A stretch of 64,000 nt of DNA from Taibaiella sp965229095 (GCA_965229095.1 OZ245855.1:5146001-5210000), one strand, 5' to 3'. Positions 1 through 9,243 are shown, counted from the first letter of the stretch. Translations and numbers: made by a program. The notes: a model not told the origin generated them from the letters alone.

Positions 1-1
1 C

Positions 2-940
2 GATAGGGTTACGGCCGGGCTGCTGTACAACAAAGCCAATATTACCACCAATAACTATGATGGCGATTTCCTGAGTTACGATTACAGCGATGGCCAGGCT
101 GCGGATGCCGGTTATAAATACATCGCCTACTACGACCGGGAAGCGGTACCGCAGGATATAGACCGTTTGCTGGCATTTAAAAAGAGAGGGCCCCGTACGG
201 ATTTTGAAAGGCTCATTACACCGTTCCGCTGGTCGCTGGACGATCATTATCTTGATCTGAAAGGTACCTTGCTGATGCGGCAAAAGAAGTACCGGGAGGC
301 GCTGGAAGTGTTCAGCAGCATGGCGCCAGACTTCTGGCAGGAACATTATGTCTATAAATATTATCTCCCGGCAAGGGATATCCGGCATCTGGGTACTTTT
401 ACCCCCTGGGATACGACAAGGGCTACCCGTTATGTGACCAATAGCAAGCAATTGATCGCTGCCGATATCGTAGCCTTGCTGGATAGGATAGACACGGAAA
501 CGAACAGCGAACGCCTGGCCGAACTTTATACCCGCATGGGTAATGCGCAATACAGCCTCACCTATTACGGCAAGGCCTGGATGATGATCAGCTATGGACA
601 ATCGTCCTATGAAGGGATCGAGAGCGAAGGCGACTTTGCCTGGTTTACCTTTTATCCCAACAATAAACGGTACCGCAAGGATTATTACGAATGCAGCGAA
701 GCGATACGGAATTATAAAAAAGCATTGTCGCTGACGCATAATGAAGAACGGAAAGCAGCTATTTTGTTCATGCTGGGCGTTTGCGATAAAGCTGTTCATG
801 GGGCCCAACTGAACCGGGAAGCGTATTACCGCAGGCAGAAGGAATATATTTCTCCTTATTTCCGGCTGGCAAAACGACGCTACAAACAAACCTATACATA
901 CGACCAGGCATTGTCTTTTTGCCCGGATATTAACTGGTAG
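2..940 (+). CDS. TPR-like protein of unknown function, 5' end outside window
   Basis: The reading frame is open from base 2 to the stop at 940, so this is the C-terminal 312 residues of a longer protein that begins before the window. The visible part is helical and rich in Tyr, Arg and Lys. It has helix-turn-helix stretches that look like tetratricopeptide repeats, for example around an AIRNYKKAL segment near codon 240 of the visible part. An internal ATG-like start near 167 exists, but the open frame upstream argues against it. I do not recognise a catalytic motif. It is probably a large secreted or periplasmic Bacteroidota TPR protein like the one at 29238-31259, but I cannot show homology by eye. 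Confidence 0.6.
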   Translation, partial: DRVTAGLLYNKANITTNNYDGDFLSYDYSDGQAADAGYKYIAYYDREAVPQDIDRLLAFKKRGPRTDFERLITPFRWSLDDHYLDLKGTLLMRQKKYREALEVFSSMAPDFWQEHYVYKYYLPARDIRHLGTFTPWDTTRATRYVTNSKQLIAADIVALLDRIDTETNSERLAELYTRMGNAQYSLTYYGKAWMMISYGQSSYEGIESEGDFAWFTFYPNNKRYRKDYYECSEAIRNYKKALSLTHNEERKAAILFMLGVCDKAVHGAQLNREAYYRRQKEYISPYFRLAKRRYKQTYTYDQALSFCPDINW

Positions 941-1055
941 AACCTGTTTTTCCCGCTGCGCTGCAACAGTGCAACAAGCACAAATGAGAGGGTCGTGAAG
1001 ACCATTTGTTTTTAATTTGCGACATTCGTAGTTCAGCCGAAATCTTCCTGCCCCG

Positions 1056-2240
1056 ATGAGCAAATTGACACGAACCATAAGCAACCGCCTGTTTTCCCCG
1101 ATCCGGGAATTTATCCAGGACAGCCGGGCTGTAGGCATTACCTTAATGATCTGTACCCTGATCTCGCTGGGGATCAGCAATACCGCTTGGGGTATTACCT
1201 TTGTTGCTTTCTGGGAAAAGGAGCTTCATTTTCCCATAGAGGCCCTGCACCTGCCGCATACGGTGCTTCATTTTATCAACGACGGGTTGATGGCTTTGTT
1301 TTTCTTGCTAGTGGGCATGGAGATCAAAAGGGAAGTGTTGGAAGGGGAGCTGTCGGGGCTTAAAAAAGCTGCTCTGCCTGTGGTTGCCGCCCTGGGCGGT
1401 ATGTTGTTCCCGGCCTTGTTGTATATCCTGTGCAATAAAGGCACGCCCAATGCCCATGGCTGGGGCGTACCTATGGCTACAGACATTGCTTTCTCGCTGG
1501 GCATCCTCTCGCTTTTGGGAAAGAGAGCGCCCCTGGCTTTGAAAATACTATTGACTGCCCTGGCTATTATCGACGACCTGGGCGCCGTGCTGGCCATCGC
1601 TCTTTTTTATACCGATCACATTGACCTGTTCTACCTGGGCATGGCCGGGATCATCTTTGCCATACTCCTGTTGATGAACCTGATGAAAGTAAAAGTATTG
1701 CCCTTGTATTTTATCCTGGGTATCGTGCTTTGGTACTGTTTGTTCAATTCAGGCGTACATGCTACGCTGGCAGGCGTGTTGCTGGCCTTCTGCCTTCCGT
1801 TGAAAAAGATTGCCACGCTGGAGCATAAGCTGCACGATCCGGTGAGCTTTATCGTGCTACCTTTATTTGCCCTGGCCAATACGGCGATCGTGTTCCCGCC
1901 GGATATAAGCCAACTGCTGACTTCGCCGGTCAGCTATGGCGTATTGGCCGGATTAATTATCGGTAAGCCGCTGGGCATCGTACTGCTCAGCTATATAGCC
2001 GTAAAGATGGGTATAGCCGGTCTGCCCCAGGGCCTGCGCTGGCGGCATATCCTGGGCATGGGCATCCTGGCGGGTATTGGCTTTACTATGTCTATCTTTA
2101 TTGCCATGCTGGCCTTTAACGATGCGGGTACGCAAATCACGGCCAAACTTGCCGTGATCCTGGCTTCCCTGGTCTCGGGCATAGGAGGTTTCCTGTTCCT
2201 GAAAATAAACAGTGCGGGGAAAGGCAAGCCGGGGAGTTAA
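1056..2240 (+). CDS. nhaA: Na+/H+ antiporter NhaA
   Basis: This 394-residue inner-membrane protein is the electrogenic sodium/proton antiporter that exports Na+ in exchange for protons for pH and sodium homeostasis. It has about 12 hydrophobic segments. The family signature GMEIKREVLEGEL is near residue 88, the segment TDIAFSLGIL follows, and the ion-binding Asp pair lies in LAIIDDLGAV (about residues 173-174, equivalent to D163/D164 of E. coli NhaA). The length is normal for the family. The ATG at 1056 follows a near-consensus box TTAATTTG (1012-1019). The 3' end overlaps the convergent DinB gene by 4 bases. Confidence 0.95.
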   Translation: MSKLTRTISNRLFSPIREFIQDSRAVGITLMICTLISLGISNTAWGITFVAFWEKELHFPIEALHLPHTVLHFINDGLMALFFLLVGMEIKREVLEGELSGLKKAALPVVAALGGMLFPALLYILCNKGTPNAHGWGVPMATDIAFSLGILSLLGKRAPLALKILLTALAIIDDLGAVLAIALFYTDHIDLFYLGMAGIIFAILLLMNLMKVKVLPLYFILGIVLWYCLFNSGVHATLAGVLLAFCLPLKKIATLEHKLHDPVSFIVLPLFALANTAIVFPPDISQLLTSPVSYGVLAGLIIGKPLGIVLLSYIAVKMGIAGLPQGLRWRHILGMGILAGIGFTMSIFIAMLAFNDAGTQITAKLAVILASLVSGIGGFLFLKINSAGKGKPGS

Positions 2241-2806
2241 GCGCCTGGCTTATCGTCGGTGAAAAAGCGGCGGGATTTATCCTGGTCAAATTTATCCTTG
2301 TTATAACCTAGTGAGTTGCCCCTTGCGATCGATAAAGTTTCCCATTCTTTATTGCGGATCAGCTTGGCCAGGTACACGATCTGCCCGGTATGATAGGCGT
2401 AATGAGCTACCTGGCGGGTGATGGCTTCGAGTACGGTATGCCCCTCGTTGCGGATATACACGATGTCCGTCATGGCTTCTTCCGATAAGCTGCCCAATGC
2501 GGCAAAAAGACAGTTCCATCCTTTTTCCCAATCCTGCAACATGGCTTCCTTGGATGTATAATGGTCTTCAAACTCCGTATCGCGGTTGCGCCATGGCTTT
2601 TCACCATCGGAGGTCAGGAAATCGGTAAAGCGCGACAGCATATTGCCGGACATATGACGTACGAGTATCGCGATGCTGTTGCTTTCTTCATTGGGCACAA
2701 AATGGACTTCCTCTTCCGTTAGTGCCGCCATGGCTTTATCGGCCAGGCCTTTGTAGTACCCGAACATCTTTTGGCTGATGGACTGGAAATTGGCTGCAGC
2801 GTTCAT
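2237..2806 (-). CDS. DinB-like protein (DUF1572 type)
   Basis: The 189-residue product looks like a DUF1572/DinB four-helix-bundle protein. Visible marks are the early VRHMSGN histidine (around residue 50) and the later QVAHYAYHTGQI segment, which place the three metal-ligand histidines of the fold. Members bind a divalent metal, and some act as thiol-dependent transferases; the substrate here is unknown. It is the last gene of a three-gene minus-strand operon (GNAT, OsmC, DinB), starting 2 bases after the OsmC stop, so translation is probably coupled. The stop overlaps the nhaA stop on the other strand. Confidence 0.8.
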   Translation of the reverse strand: MNAAANFQSISQKMFGYYKGLADKAMAALTEEEVHFVPNEESNSIAILVRHMSGNMLSRFTDFLTSDGEKPWRNRDTEFEDHYTSKEAMLQDWEKGWNCLFAALGSLSEEAMTDIVYIRNEGHTVLEAITRQVAHYAYHTGQIVYLAKLIRNKEWETLSIARGNSLGYNKDKFDQDKSRRFFTDDKPGA

Positions 2807-2808
2807 CT

Positions 2809-3279
2809 TTACAGGGCTTTGATTTTAGGTTGGACAATGACTTCGAAGTTGACCGAATTGGCCAGGAAACACATTTCATGCGCCTTGTGGTGCAATTGGT
2901 AAGCCAGGTCTGTTTTGTCGGCTGTACTTATCGTGATAACGGGGGCAAGCACGACTTCGGTAAACTTGCCTTTGCCGTTGGTCTCAATTTCCATAGTGCC
3001 CGAAGCGCCGTCTACATAGCTTTCCACGATGATCTTATTGTCGGCGCAGAGATGCAGGTACCAGAGCATATGACAAGAGGCTAGTGCCGACAGGAAAAGA
3101 TCCTCGGGATTATGCTTGCTGCCATCGCCCCTGAAAGGCTTATCCGAAGAGGCGTTTATGTCTGTCTTGTTTTCGATATGGATGGTATGGCTTCTTTCGT
3201 AAGCCGTATACGCCGAGGTGCCGGAACCTTTGTTGCCGGTCCATTCGATAGTGGCTGTATAGTGGTGTTGCTGGGACAT
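2809..3279 (-). CDS. OsmC/Ohr family peroxidase-like protein
   Basis: A 156-residue OsmC-family protein, which normally reduces organic hydroperoxides with two active cysteines. The expected pair is visible: Cys69 in the SALASCHM motif that starts the long central helix, and Cys137 in AHEMCFLANS. I use the ATG at 3279, giving MSQQHHYT, rather than the ATG at 3312. The longer form would overlap the upstream GNAT gene by 26 bases and adds a non-conserved tail. It sits 7 bases after the GNAT stop, in the same operon. Confidence 0.88.
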   Translation of the reverse strand: MSQQHHYTATIEWTGNKGSGTSAYTAYERSHTIHIENKTDINASSDKPFRGDGSKHNPEDLFLSALASCHMLWYLHLCADNKIIVESYVDGASGTMEIETNGKGKFTEVVLAPVITISTADKTDLAYQLHHKAHEMCFLANSVNFEVIVQPKIKAL

Positions 3280-3286
3280 ATGTCGG

Positions 3287-3760
3287 TTATTTTTGTCTGG
3301 GGGTATATACAACGCCTGCTCTGCTCATCACCCTTTCGGGATAAGGGAACATATCGAAGCCGGATTGCCGGTAAAGGCCATGGGCCGTTTGGGTGGTCAG
3401 CAGGAACCGCCGTAAGCTGAAGTTATCGGCCATGCGGCAAAAGGCCTGCGTCAATTCTTTGGAAAGCCCTTTGCCCCGGTGCGCTTCCAGGATAAAGACA
3501 TCGCAGAGGTAGGCAAAAGTGGCGCGGTCGGTGATCAAGCGGCCAAAACCGATCTGGTTGCCGTCTTCTGTATACACGCCGATGCATAGCGAAAACTCGA
3601 TAGATCTTTCTACCGTTTCAAAAGGTATGCCCTGCGCCCAGTAGCTTTCTTTGTCCAGGTATTTGTAGATCACCGCAGGCTGCAGCCGGGTTTTGTCGCA
3701 GGAATAGAGATAGCCTTCAAAAGTATAATCGGGAAACGGGAGGTCGGTTTGCGGGGTCAT
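3287..3760 (-). CDS. GNAT family N-acetyltransferase
   Basis: A 157-residue GNAT-fold protein. The acetyl-CoA binding motif A is visible as EAHRGKGLSKEL (Q/RxxGxG/A type) after the strand CDVFIL, and the C-terminal part has the usual LYRQSGF turn. The acceptor substrate is unknown. The ATG at 3760 is chosen; a TTG two codons upstream is less likely. A promoter box TAAATTTG (3764-3771, minus strand) lies only 3 bases before the ATG, so the mRNA may be leaderless. It is the first gene of the GNAT-OsmC-DinB operon. Confidence 0.85.
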   Translation of the reverse strand: MTPQTDLPFPDYTFEGYLYSCDKTRLQPAVIYKYLDKESYWAQGIPFETVERSIEFSLCIGVYTEDGNQIGFGRLITDRATFAYLCDVFILEAHRGKGLSKELTQAFCRMADNFSLRRFLLTTQTAHGLYRQSGFDMFPYPERVMSRAGVVYTPRQK

Positions 3761-3763
3761 AAA

Positions 3764-3771
3764 CAAATTTA
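3764..3771 (-). promoter_or_regulatory. -7 box of the GNAT operon (TAAATTTG)
   Basis: On the minus strand the sequence reads TAAATTTG, then TTT, then the ATG at 3760. It fits the Bacteroidota -7 consensus TAnnTTTG. No clear -33 TTG is seen. The position implies a leaderless or nearly leaderless message. Confidence 0.45.
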
Positions 3772-3898
3772 AAAACCAAAGGAGAGCGAAAGCCGTTCCT
3801 GCAAAAATATTTTAATTATTGATGACAATTATCAATAATTAATGGGAAAATAAAGCAAATTAATAAATCCTGTTTTTCCGGGGTTCGGCCCAAATTGT

Positions 3899-3906
3899 TA
3901 TCTTTG
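3899..3906 (+). promoter_or_regulatory. -7 box upstream of citrate synthase (TATCTTTG)
   Basis: Perfect match to TAnnTTTG, 44 bases before the chosen ATG at 3951, in an AT-rich divergent intergenic region. The -33 element is weak. Confidence 0.6.
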
Positions 3907-3950
3907 TGCTCGTTCATTTTTTTTCTTACTCAAAATTTCCGTTTAATATT

Positions 3951-5270
3951 ATGGGTTATATTAAAGACCTATTTAAGGAGAAAGCCGATGCGCTCAACAA
4001 CGACATCAAGAAGATGATTGCTGAGCATGGCGATTACAAAATAGGAGAAATTACCATCGCCCAGGTGTATCAGGGTATGCGCGGCATGACAGGGCTGATT
4101 ACTGAAACCTCTTTACTGGATTCGAACGAAGGTATCCGTTTCCGGGGTTACTCTATCCCAGAATTGCGGGAGCACCTGCCTAAAGCCGAAGGCGGTACCG
4201 AGCCTTTGCCCGAAGGTTTGTTCCACCTGATGCTGATCGGAGAATTGCCCAATAAAGAAGATGTAGATCATCTTTCTGCTGTATGGGCACGCCGTTCCCA
4301 TGTACCCAATTATGTTTTTGATGTTATAGAATCCCTTCCTGTAAATACGCATCCCATGACCCAATTCAGCATTGGCGTTATGGCGTTGCAGCGTGAGTCT
4401 ATCTTTGCCAAGGAATATGAAAAAGGTATCAGCAAAAAAGAGCATTGGAACTACGTGTACGAGGATACCATGAACCTGATTGCCCGCCTGCCGCGTGTTG
4501 CTGCTTACATCTACCGCCGCAAATACAGGGACGGGGATCATATCCAGCCGAACGGTATGCTGGACTGGGCCGGTAACTTTGCACACATGCTGGGCTTTGA
4601 AGACAAAGGCTTCTGGGCACTGATGCGCTTATACATGACCATCCACGCCGACCATGAAGGTGGTAACGTTTCTGCACACACGACGCACCTGGTAGGTTCT
4701 GCTTTAAGCGATCCTTACCTGTCCTTCGCAGCAGGTCTCAATGGCCTGGCAGGACCTTTGCACGGTCTGGCCAACCAGGAAGTGATCCGCTGGATCGAAG
4801 AGATGCAGCAGGCGCTGGATACGCAATCGCCAAGCAAAGAGCAGATTGCCGATTACATTAAGAAAACCCTGAGCGAAGGCAAAGTGGTACCTGGCTACGG
4901 ACATGCCGTACTGCGTAAAACAGATCCCCGCTTTACCGCCCAGATGGAATTCGGTAAAACCCACTGCCCTGACGATCCATTGGTACAAACCGTATGGAAC
5001 GTGTACGAAGTGGCACCGCCCATCCTGGAAAGCACCGGTAAAATCAAAAATCCATGGCCTAACGTGGATGCCCATAGCGGCGCCTTACTGAAACACTACG
5101 GATTGGTAGAAGAAGATTTCTATACCGTACTGTTCGGTGTAAGCCGTGCATTGGGTGTACTGGCCAGTCTTTGCTGGGACAGGGCTCTGGGCTTGCCTTT
5201 GGAGCGTCCGAAATCGGTAACCACCGAATACCTGAAAAAGTTGGTAGTAGGCGAAGCCGTAGAAGATTAA
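3951..5270 (+). CDS. gltA: Citrate synthase (type I, eukaryote-like)
   Basis: This 439-residue enzyme condenses acetyl-CoA and oxaloacetate in the first step of the TCA cycle. The catalytic triad is visible: His271 in GPLHGLANQEV, His318 in GYGHAVLRKTDPRF, and Asp373 in DAHSGALL. The segment GNVSAHTTHLVGSALSDPYL before the active site is strikingly like mitochondrial citrate synthase, not the hexameric E. coli type. The start ATG 3951 (MGYIKDLFKEK) is preferred over an upstream in-frame start at 3906, which would run through the promoter box. Transcribed alone, with its own promoter at 3899 and a strong terminator at 5293. Confidence 0.95.
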   Translation: MGYIKDLFKEKADALNNDIKKMIAEHGDYKIGEITIAQVYQGMRGMTGLITETSLLDSNEGIRFRGYSIPELREHLPKAEGGTEPLPEGLFHLMLIGELPNKEDVDHLSAVWARRSHVPNYVFDVIESLPVNTHPMTQFSIGVMALQRESIFAKEYEKGISKKEHWNYVYEDTMNLIARLPRVAAYIYRRKYRDGDHIQPNGMLDWAGNFAHMLGFEDKGFWALMRLYMTIHADHEGGNVSAHTTHLVGSALSDPYLSFAAGLNGLAGPLHGLANQEVIRWIEEMQQALDTQSPSKEQIADYIKKTLSEGKVVPGYGHAVLRKTDPRFTAQMEFGKTHCPDDPLVQTVWNVYEVAPPILESTGKIKNPWPNVDAHSGALLKHYGLVEEDFYTVLFGVSRALGVLASLCWDRALGLPLERPKSVTTEYLKKLVVGEAVED

Positions 5271-5292
5271 AGCAACTTGTTTGGAAAATAGT

Positions 5293-5330
5293 AAAGCCGC
5301 AGATCATTTTCTGCGGCTTTCTTGTTTTTA
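5293..5330 (+). terminator. Terminator after gltA
   Basis: 10-bp perfect stem (AAAGCCGCAG / CTGCGGCTTT) with an 8-base loop, followed by a T-rich tract. Confidence 0.85.
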
Positions 5331-5495
5331 TAATTGCCGGTATTGTTACCCATTTACAAGTAAAATGAAGAAAAAATTTATTTATGATATTTTGAGTATG
5401 TTTTACCACAAAACTCTATTTTTAAAACGACCCAACATCTGTATTTATTTTCCGGTCTGGTAATGGTAGAAAATTTGAAAAATTAAATAAGATAA

Positions 5496-7985
5496 ATGAA
5501 TAGAAAAAATATTCTTTCCTCCCTGGTTTTACCCGTCATTTTATCTTGCACCTTGCTGGGATACTTTGGTAATACTGCTCATGCGCAATTCCCGGTTTGT
5601 GATAGTATGGTTTATTTCATCTCCAACGGGGCAGTGTACAATCTGAATACCCTGTTACCTATTTCGAGCACCAACCCTGTACTGAATACTTTTCCACCAC
5701 CAGGGGGTATTTCCCTGGCCGTGAGCGAAAACCTTAATTCGACTACAGGCCCTTCCCGTACTTTTTACGGCGTCGACAATGCCGGTAATTATATATACTA
5801 CGACGGAACTACATGGGTGAATACCGGCCATAGTTCGGGTTCAGTAGATATCGGCGCCGGTGGCGGCTATATCTATGGCAAGACGGGCGCCAATATTTAC
5901 CGTTACGATGGTACTGCGAACGCCACCCTTGTTGCGACCCTACCTTCTGCAGTCAATGTATGGGATATTGCGGCCGATTGCGAAGGCAACTTTTATGTGC
6001 TGGACCTCGGAACCACCGCTGTCTTGAGAAAATACAGCCCCAGCGGGACCTTCCTTTATGAATGGACGGTAACAGGCGGGCCGACAACGGCCATTTGTTT
6101 TTCCCTGTCGGGCAACCAATTGTTGGTGGGAAGCACGCCGGTTTATGCCGGTGTGGTAGATCCCACCGCCACTTCGATATCCCTCACGGCCCTGGGCAAT
6201 ATCCCGGCAGCTATCGACTTTGGCGGTTGTCCTTTTATGTTCAGTCCGCCGGTTGTAGACACGCTTTACCAGTGTAATGCAACGCAATCCTTTACCGTTA
6301 CCGCTACCGGATCGGCGCCTTATTCGGCTTCGGTGCTTAGCGGGAATGCCACCATCACCGGTACCGGCCCTAACTATACGGTATTGCCTTCGGGACTGGC
6401 CACCGTTGTGTTGCAGTCTACCTCGACAGGTTGCGGCAGCGGCCCCATTACCAACGATACTTTTCTTTTAGTACCGCCCCCGGCTATCGATGCGGGTACC
6501 AGCGATACCTTGTTTGGTTGCGGCAGCTACCAGGATACCCTCCATGCTGTCCTCAGCAACGGGCAGTCCTGGGTTACCTATCAATACAGTTGGACACCTG
6601 TTGCCGGCGTTGTTTCGGGTGGTGCCACGCTGGACCCGGTGATAGCGCCTGCAGCCAGCACCATGTACCGCCTGACCCTGACCACAGACGCCGACCATGG
6701 TAATTGCCAGATGAAGGATTCCGTTTTCGTACCTATTGTAAACAAGACCGTAGTCTCCGATTTCTCTTACCGCATTGTTTATGGTTGTGACGGGGATAGT
6801 GTGATCTTTCATAATAATACGCCGGGCAGCGATCAGTGGAGCTGGAACTTCGACGATGGGCATATGAGTACGGTACAACACCCGGCACACTTTTATGACA
6901 CGCAGGGATATTATACGGTGGTTCTGGCCACAGCCAATAATCATTGTGCCGACAGTACTTTGAAAACGATCAATACCACGCATCCGCTGCATGCTGCTTT
7001 TACCGTAAGCCGCGATACCATTTGCCAGGGCGATACGTTTAGTGTTGCGAGTACCTCGACCGTGTTCCTGCAACCAGGAAGCTGTGCCTGGAATTTCGGA
7101 GATGGAACTACTGCCGCCAATTGCATGCAGGTACACCGGTATACCGAGCCGGGAACGTACCAGATCCGCCTGGTGGCATCCGACAGCATATCCTGCCGGG
7201 ATACAGCTTATCATACGGTAACCGTTGATAGCATACCTGATCTTAAAATGCAGTTGGACAGGCATAGCCTGTGTGCCGGGGAAGCAGTAGTGTTCCGTGC
7301 GGCATACACGCAGCAGGGGCTGAAGGGTTATACCTGGAACCTCGGCGATGGTACCTATGCTACAGACCTGAACCCGGTAACACATGCTTACGAAAAGGCC
7401 GGTCTCTACCCGGTAAGACTTAACGTGGATTACAGGGTCTGTAAAGATTTGGCACTGCATGACTCCGTAGTGGTTCATGATTTCCCCGAGGTGTACCTGG
7501 GTCCAGATACCACCATATGCCTCAACAGCAATCCTATTTACCTGAAGAACCTCCGGACTACGGAGCCGGGTTCCCGTTACCTTTGGAATACCGGCGATAC
7601 AAGCACCCTGCTCAAGGTGACACACCACGGAAATTATAGCCTTACCGTAAGCAACGAACATGATTGCGCGACAACGGATGAAGTGGTTATCCTTAAAGAT
7701 TGCTATACGGATATCCCCAATTCCTTTAGCCCTAACGGCGACGGTATCAACGACTACTTTTACCCGAGGCAGCTTCTTTCATCGGGAGTAAGCCAGTTCT
7801 CTATGACGGTATTCAACCGCTGGGGACAAGTAATGTTTAAAACGGAAGCAGCCAACGGACGCGGATGGGATGGCCGTTTCAATGAGAAAGAGCAGCCCGT
7901 GGGCGTTTATGTTTATCAAATACAAGTAACCCTCAAAAACGGGAGGTCGGAACATTATGAAGGCAATGTAACCCTGATCCGCTAA
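5496..7985 (+). CDS. Secreted PKD-repeat protein with type B T9SS sorting domain
   Basis: An 829-residue cell-surface or secreted protein. An N-terminal signal peptide ends near HAQF. A beta-propeller-like region (about residues 30-250) with YDGT and tandem beta-strand motifs follows. At least three PKD-like domains lie at roughly 420-495, 500-570 and 580-645, each with the WNFGDGT-type motif. The last about 90 residues, starting near 739 (PNSFSPNGDGINDYF ... FNRWGQVMF ... WDGRF ... GVYVYQI), are the CHU_C/type B sorting domain used for T9SS export. Ligand unknown. It is a single transcription unit with a hairpin just after the stop. Confidence 0.88.
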   Translation: MNRKNILSSLVLPVILSCTLLGYFGNTAHAQFPVCDSMVYFISNGAVYNLNTLLPISSTNPVLNTFPPPGGISLAVSENLNSTTGPSRTFYGVDNAGNYIYYDGTTWVNTGHSSGSVDIGAGGGYIYGKTGANIYRYDGTANATLVATLPSAVNVWDIAADCEGNFYVLDLGTTAVLRKYSPSGTFLYEWTVTGGPTTAICFSLSGNQLLVGSTPVYAGVVDPTATSISLTALGNIPAAIDFGGCPFMFSPPVVDTLYQCNATQSFTVTATGSAPYSASVLSGNATITGTGPNYTVLPSGLATVVLQSTSTGCGSGPITNDTFLLVPPPAIDAGTSDTLFGCGSYQDTLHAVLSNGQSWVTYQYSWTPVAGVVSGGATLDPVIAPAASTMYRLTLTTDADHGNCQMKDSVFVPIVNKTVVSDFSYRIVYGCDGDSVIFHNNTPGSDQWSWNFDDGHMSTVQHPAHFYDTQGYYTVVLATANNHCADSTLKTINTTHPLHAAFTVSRDTICQGDTFSVASTSTVFLQPGSCAWNFGDGTTAANCMQVHRYTEPGTYQIRLVASDSISCRDTAYHTVTVDSIPDLKMQLDRHSLCAGEAVVFRAAYTQQGLKGYTWNLGDGTYATDLNPVTHAYEKAGLYPVRLNVDYRVCKDLALHDSVVVHDFPEVYLGPDTTICLNSNPIYLKNLRTTEPGSRYLWNTGDTSTLLKVTHHGNYSLTVSNEHDCATTDEVVILKDCYTDIPNSFSPNGDGINDYFYPRQLLSSGVSQFSMTVFNRWGQVMFKTEAANGRGWDGRFNEKEQPVGVYVYQIQVTLKNGRSEHYEGNVTLIR

Positions 7986-8011
7986 GGGATACAGTTAATG
8001 AGTAAGGGAAG

Positions 8012-8040
8012 GGCAATGGGTACATCCATTGCCTTTATTT
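8012..8040 (+). terminator. Terminator after the PKD protein gene
   Basis: 8-bp perfect stem GGCAATGG / CCATTGCC (8012-8019 and 8026-8033) with a 6-base loop and a TTTATTTT tract. Confidence 0.75.
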
Positions 8041-8128
8041 TATGTCGGAAAATACCGGCGCCGGGTATAGCCCGAAAAGAAAGGGCATCTTCCAATGCTG
8101 CAGGTGTATCTTTTATGGAAAATTATTT

Positions 8129-8136
8129 TATCTTTG
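8129..8136 (+). promoter_or_regulatory. -7 box TATCTTTG
   Basis: Perfect TAnnTTTG match in the 268-bp gap before the gene at 8255. It would give a leader of about 110 bases. A small open frame at 7998-8213 lies across it and is not believed to be a gene. Confidence 0.45.
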
Positions 8137-8254
8137 TGAGAGGCTGTAAGGGCAGCCTGTTCCCACAAAAGATGAATTCACCCTTACTCCAATCCTTTAA
8201 TGTATTTGTTTAATTTCCGCCAGATGTGGGACGTTGGCTAATCAGGGGAATTAT

Positions 8255-8788
8255 ATGGATATTTTAAAACCGGTTCGGCTCCATAGCCTGAAAACCGCTG
8301 CAAGCCTTCTCTTTAAAGATTTTAAGAACAATGCCGGCCGTGGCATCATTGCGGCCGAAAGACTGTGCCAGGTACCGGACTTTAAACAAAGATCTGCGGA
8401 ATGGCTTATGGCCCATGCTTCCCAGGTACAACGCAAACATGCCTATACTGCTGTTGCGATAGAACATGGTTATGCCAACTGGCCGGACCTCAAGCGGACA
8501 GTGGTCGACAACGATTGCCTGTACCGGTCATCGGGTGTAGCCTATATTCATGCATGGTTCAGGGATTACGAGGCTGCGAAGCAATACCAGGACCGGCACC
8601 AGGGATACTTACTCGCTTTTTGGAAAGACTTTGTGGTCTGTGGCAAAGAATACATCGACCATATAGGCCTCGGTGCTTATGAAGCTTACTGGAAACGCAT
8701 AGGCTATAATTGGGTGCAGCCCTCCGATAAGACCGCCTGGACACTACTGCATGCACAGGCAACTGCGATCTACCAATCGCAAAAATAA
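8255..8788 (+). CDS. Hypothetical protein with a KHA..IA.EHGF.NWP.LK-like motif
   Basis: A 177-residue soluble protein without signal peptide or membrane segment. Around residues 58-80 it carries a segment (RKHAYTAVAIEHGYANWPDLKR) resembling the short helical motif with W-x-x-LK found beside ankyrin repeats or in small regulatory proteins of many bacteria. The second half is Tyr/Trp rich and not recognised. ATG 8255 is chosen because an AGGGGAA sequence precedes it and the only alternative is a TTG at 8234. It lies 32 bases before the VOC gene, on the same strand, and is probably co-transcribed with it. Confidence 0.65.
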   Translation: MDILKPVRLHSLKTAASLLFKDFKNNAGRGIIAAERLCQVPDFKQRSAEWLMAHASQVQRKHAYTAVAIEHGYANWPDLKRTVVDNDCLYRSSGVAYIHAWFRDYEAAKQYQDRHQGYLLAFWKDFVVCGKEYIDHIGLGAYEAYWKRIGYNWVQPSDKTAWTLLHAQATAIYQSQK

Positions 8789-8820
8789 GTACGCTTTTTA
8801 TCACTTCACAAATCAACATA

Positions 8821-9216
8821 ATGAAAAACTACATCGGAAGAATGATCCTTCTTGTCGAGGATTATGAGCAAGCCTCGGAATTTTATGAAAAGAATTTTGG
8901 CTTTCAGCGATTGTATGATACGACCACGGATGTGGGACAACGGTTCCTGCATATCGGCACGGCATCGCCCGAAGCTCTGGGTATCTGGTTCCTGAAGCCG
9001 GATAGCAAGCAGCAGAAAGCCCTGATCGGCAACCAGACCGGCGGACATCCGTTAATGGTGATCTACACTTCCTCGCTGGACGAGCTTTATCAACAGCTAC
9101 AGGAAAATGGAGTAAGGGTCAAGGTGCCGCCGGTAAAAACACCAGGGTATCATTTCCTGCATTGCCTGGACCTTTACGGGAATGAAATCGTAGTAGTGGA
9201 GCTGGCAGCACAATAA
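8821..9216 (+). CDS. VOC (glyoxalase/bleomycin-resistance superfamily) protein
   Basis: A 131-residue protein of the vicinal oxygen chelate fold. It has two beta-alpha-beta-beta-beta halves: the first begins IGRMILLVEDYEQASEFYEKNFGF, and the second ends in the typical D-x-x-GNEIVVVEL strand. Members are small metal-dependent lyases, dioxygenases or antibiotic-binding proteins; the substrate here cannot be told. It follows the hypothetical gene at 8255 closely. Confidence 0.85.
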   Translation: MKNYIGRMILLVEDYEQASEFYEKNFGFQRLYDTTTDVGQRFLHIGTASPEALGIWFLKPDSKQQKALIGNQTGGHPLMVIYTSSLDELYQQLQENGVRVKVPPVKTPGYHFLHCLDLYGNEIVVVELAAQ

Positions 9217-9243
9217 AGGAATACTGTGTAGCCCGACTGCAAA

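Noticed and set aside
6468..7661. Long minus-strand frame inside the PKD protein gene
   Set aside because: Shadow of a strongly coding plus-strand gene with a T9SS sorting domain; no start region or motif of its own.
7998..8213. 71-codon frame after the PKD gene
   Set aside because: It starts inside the terminator hairpin and spans a good promoter box; translation is not protein-like.
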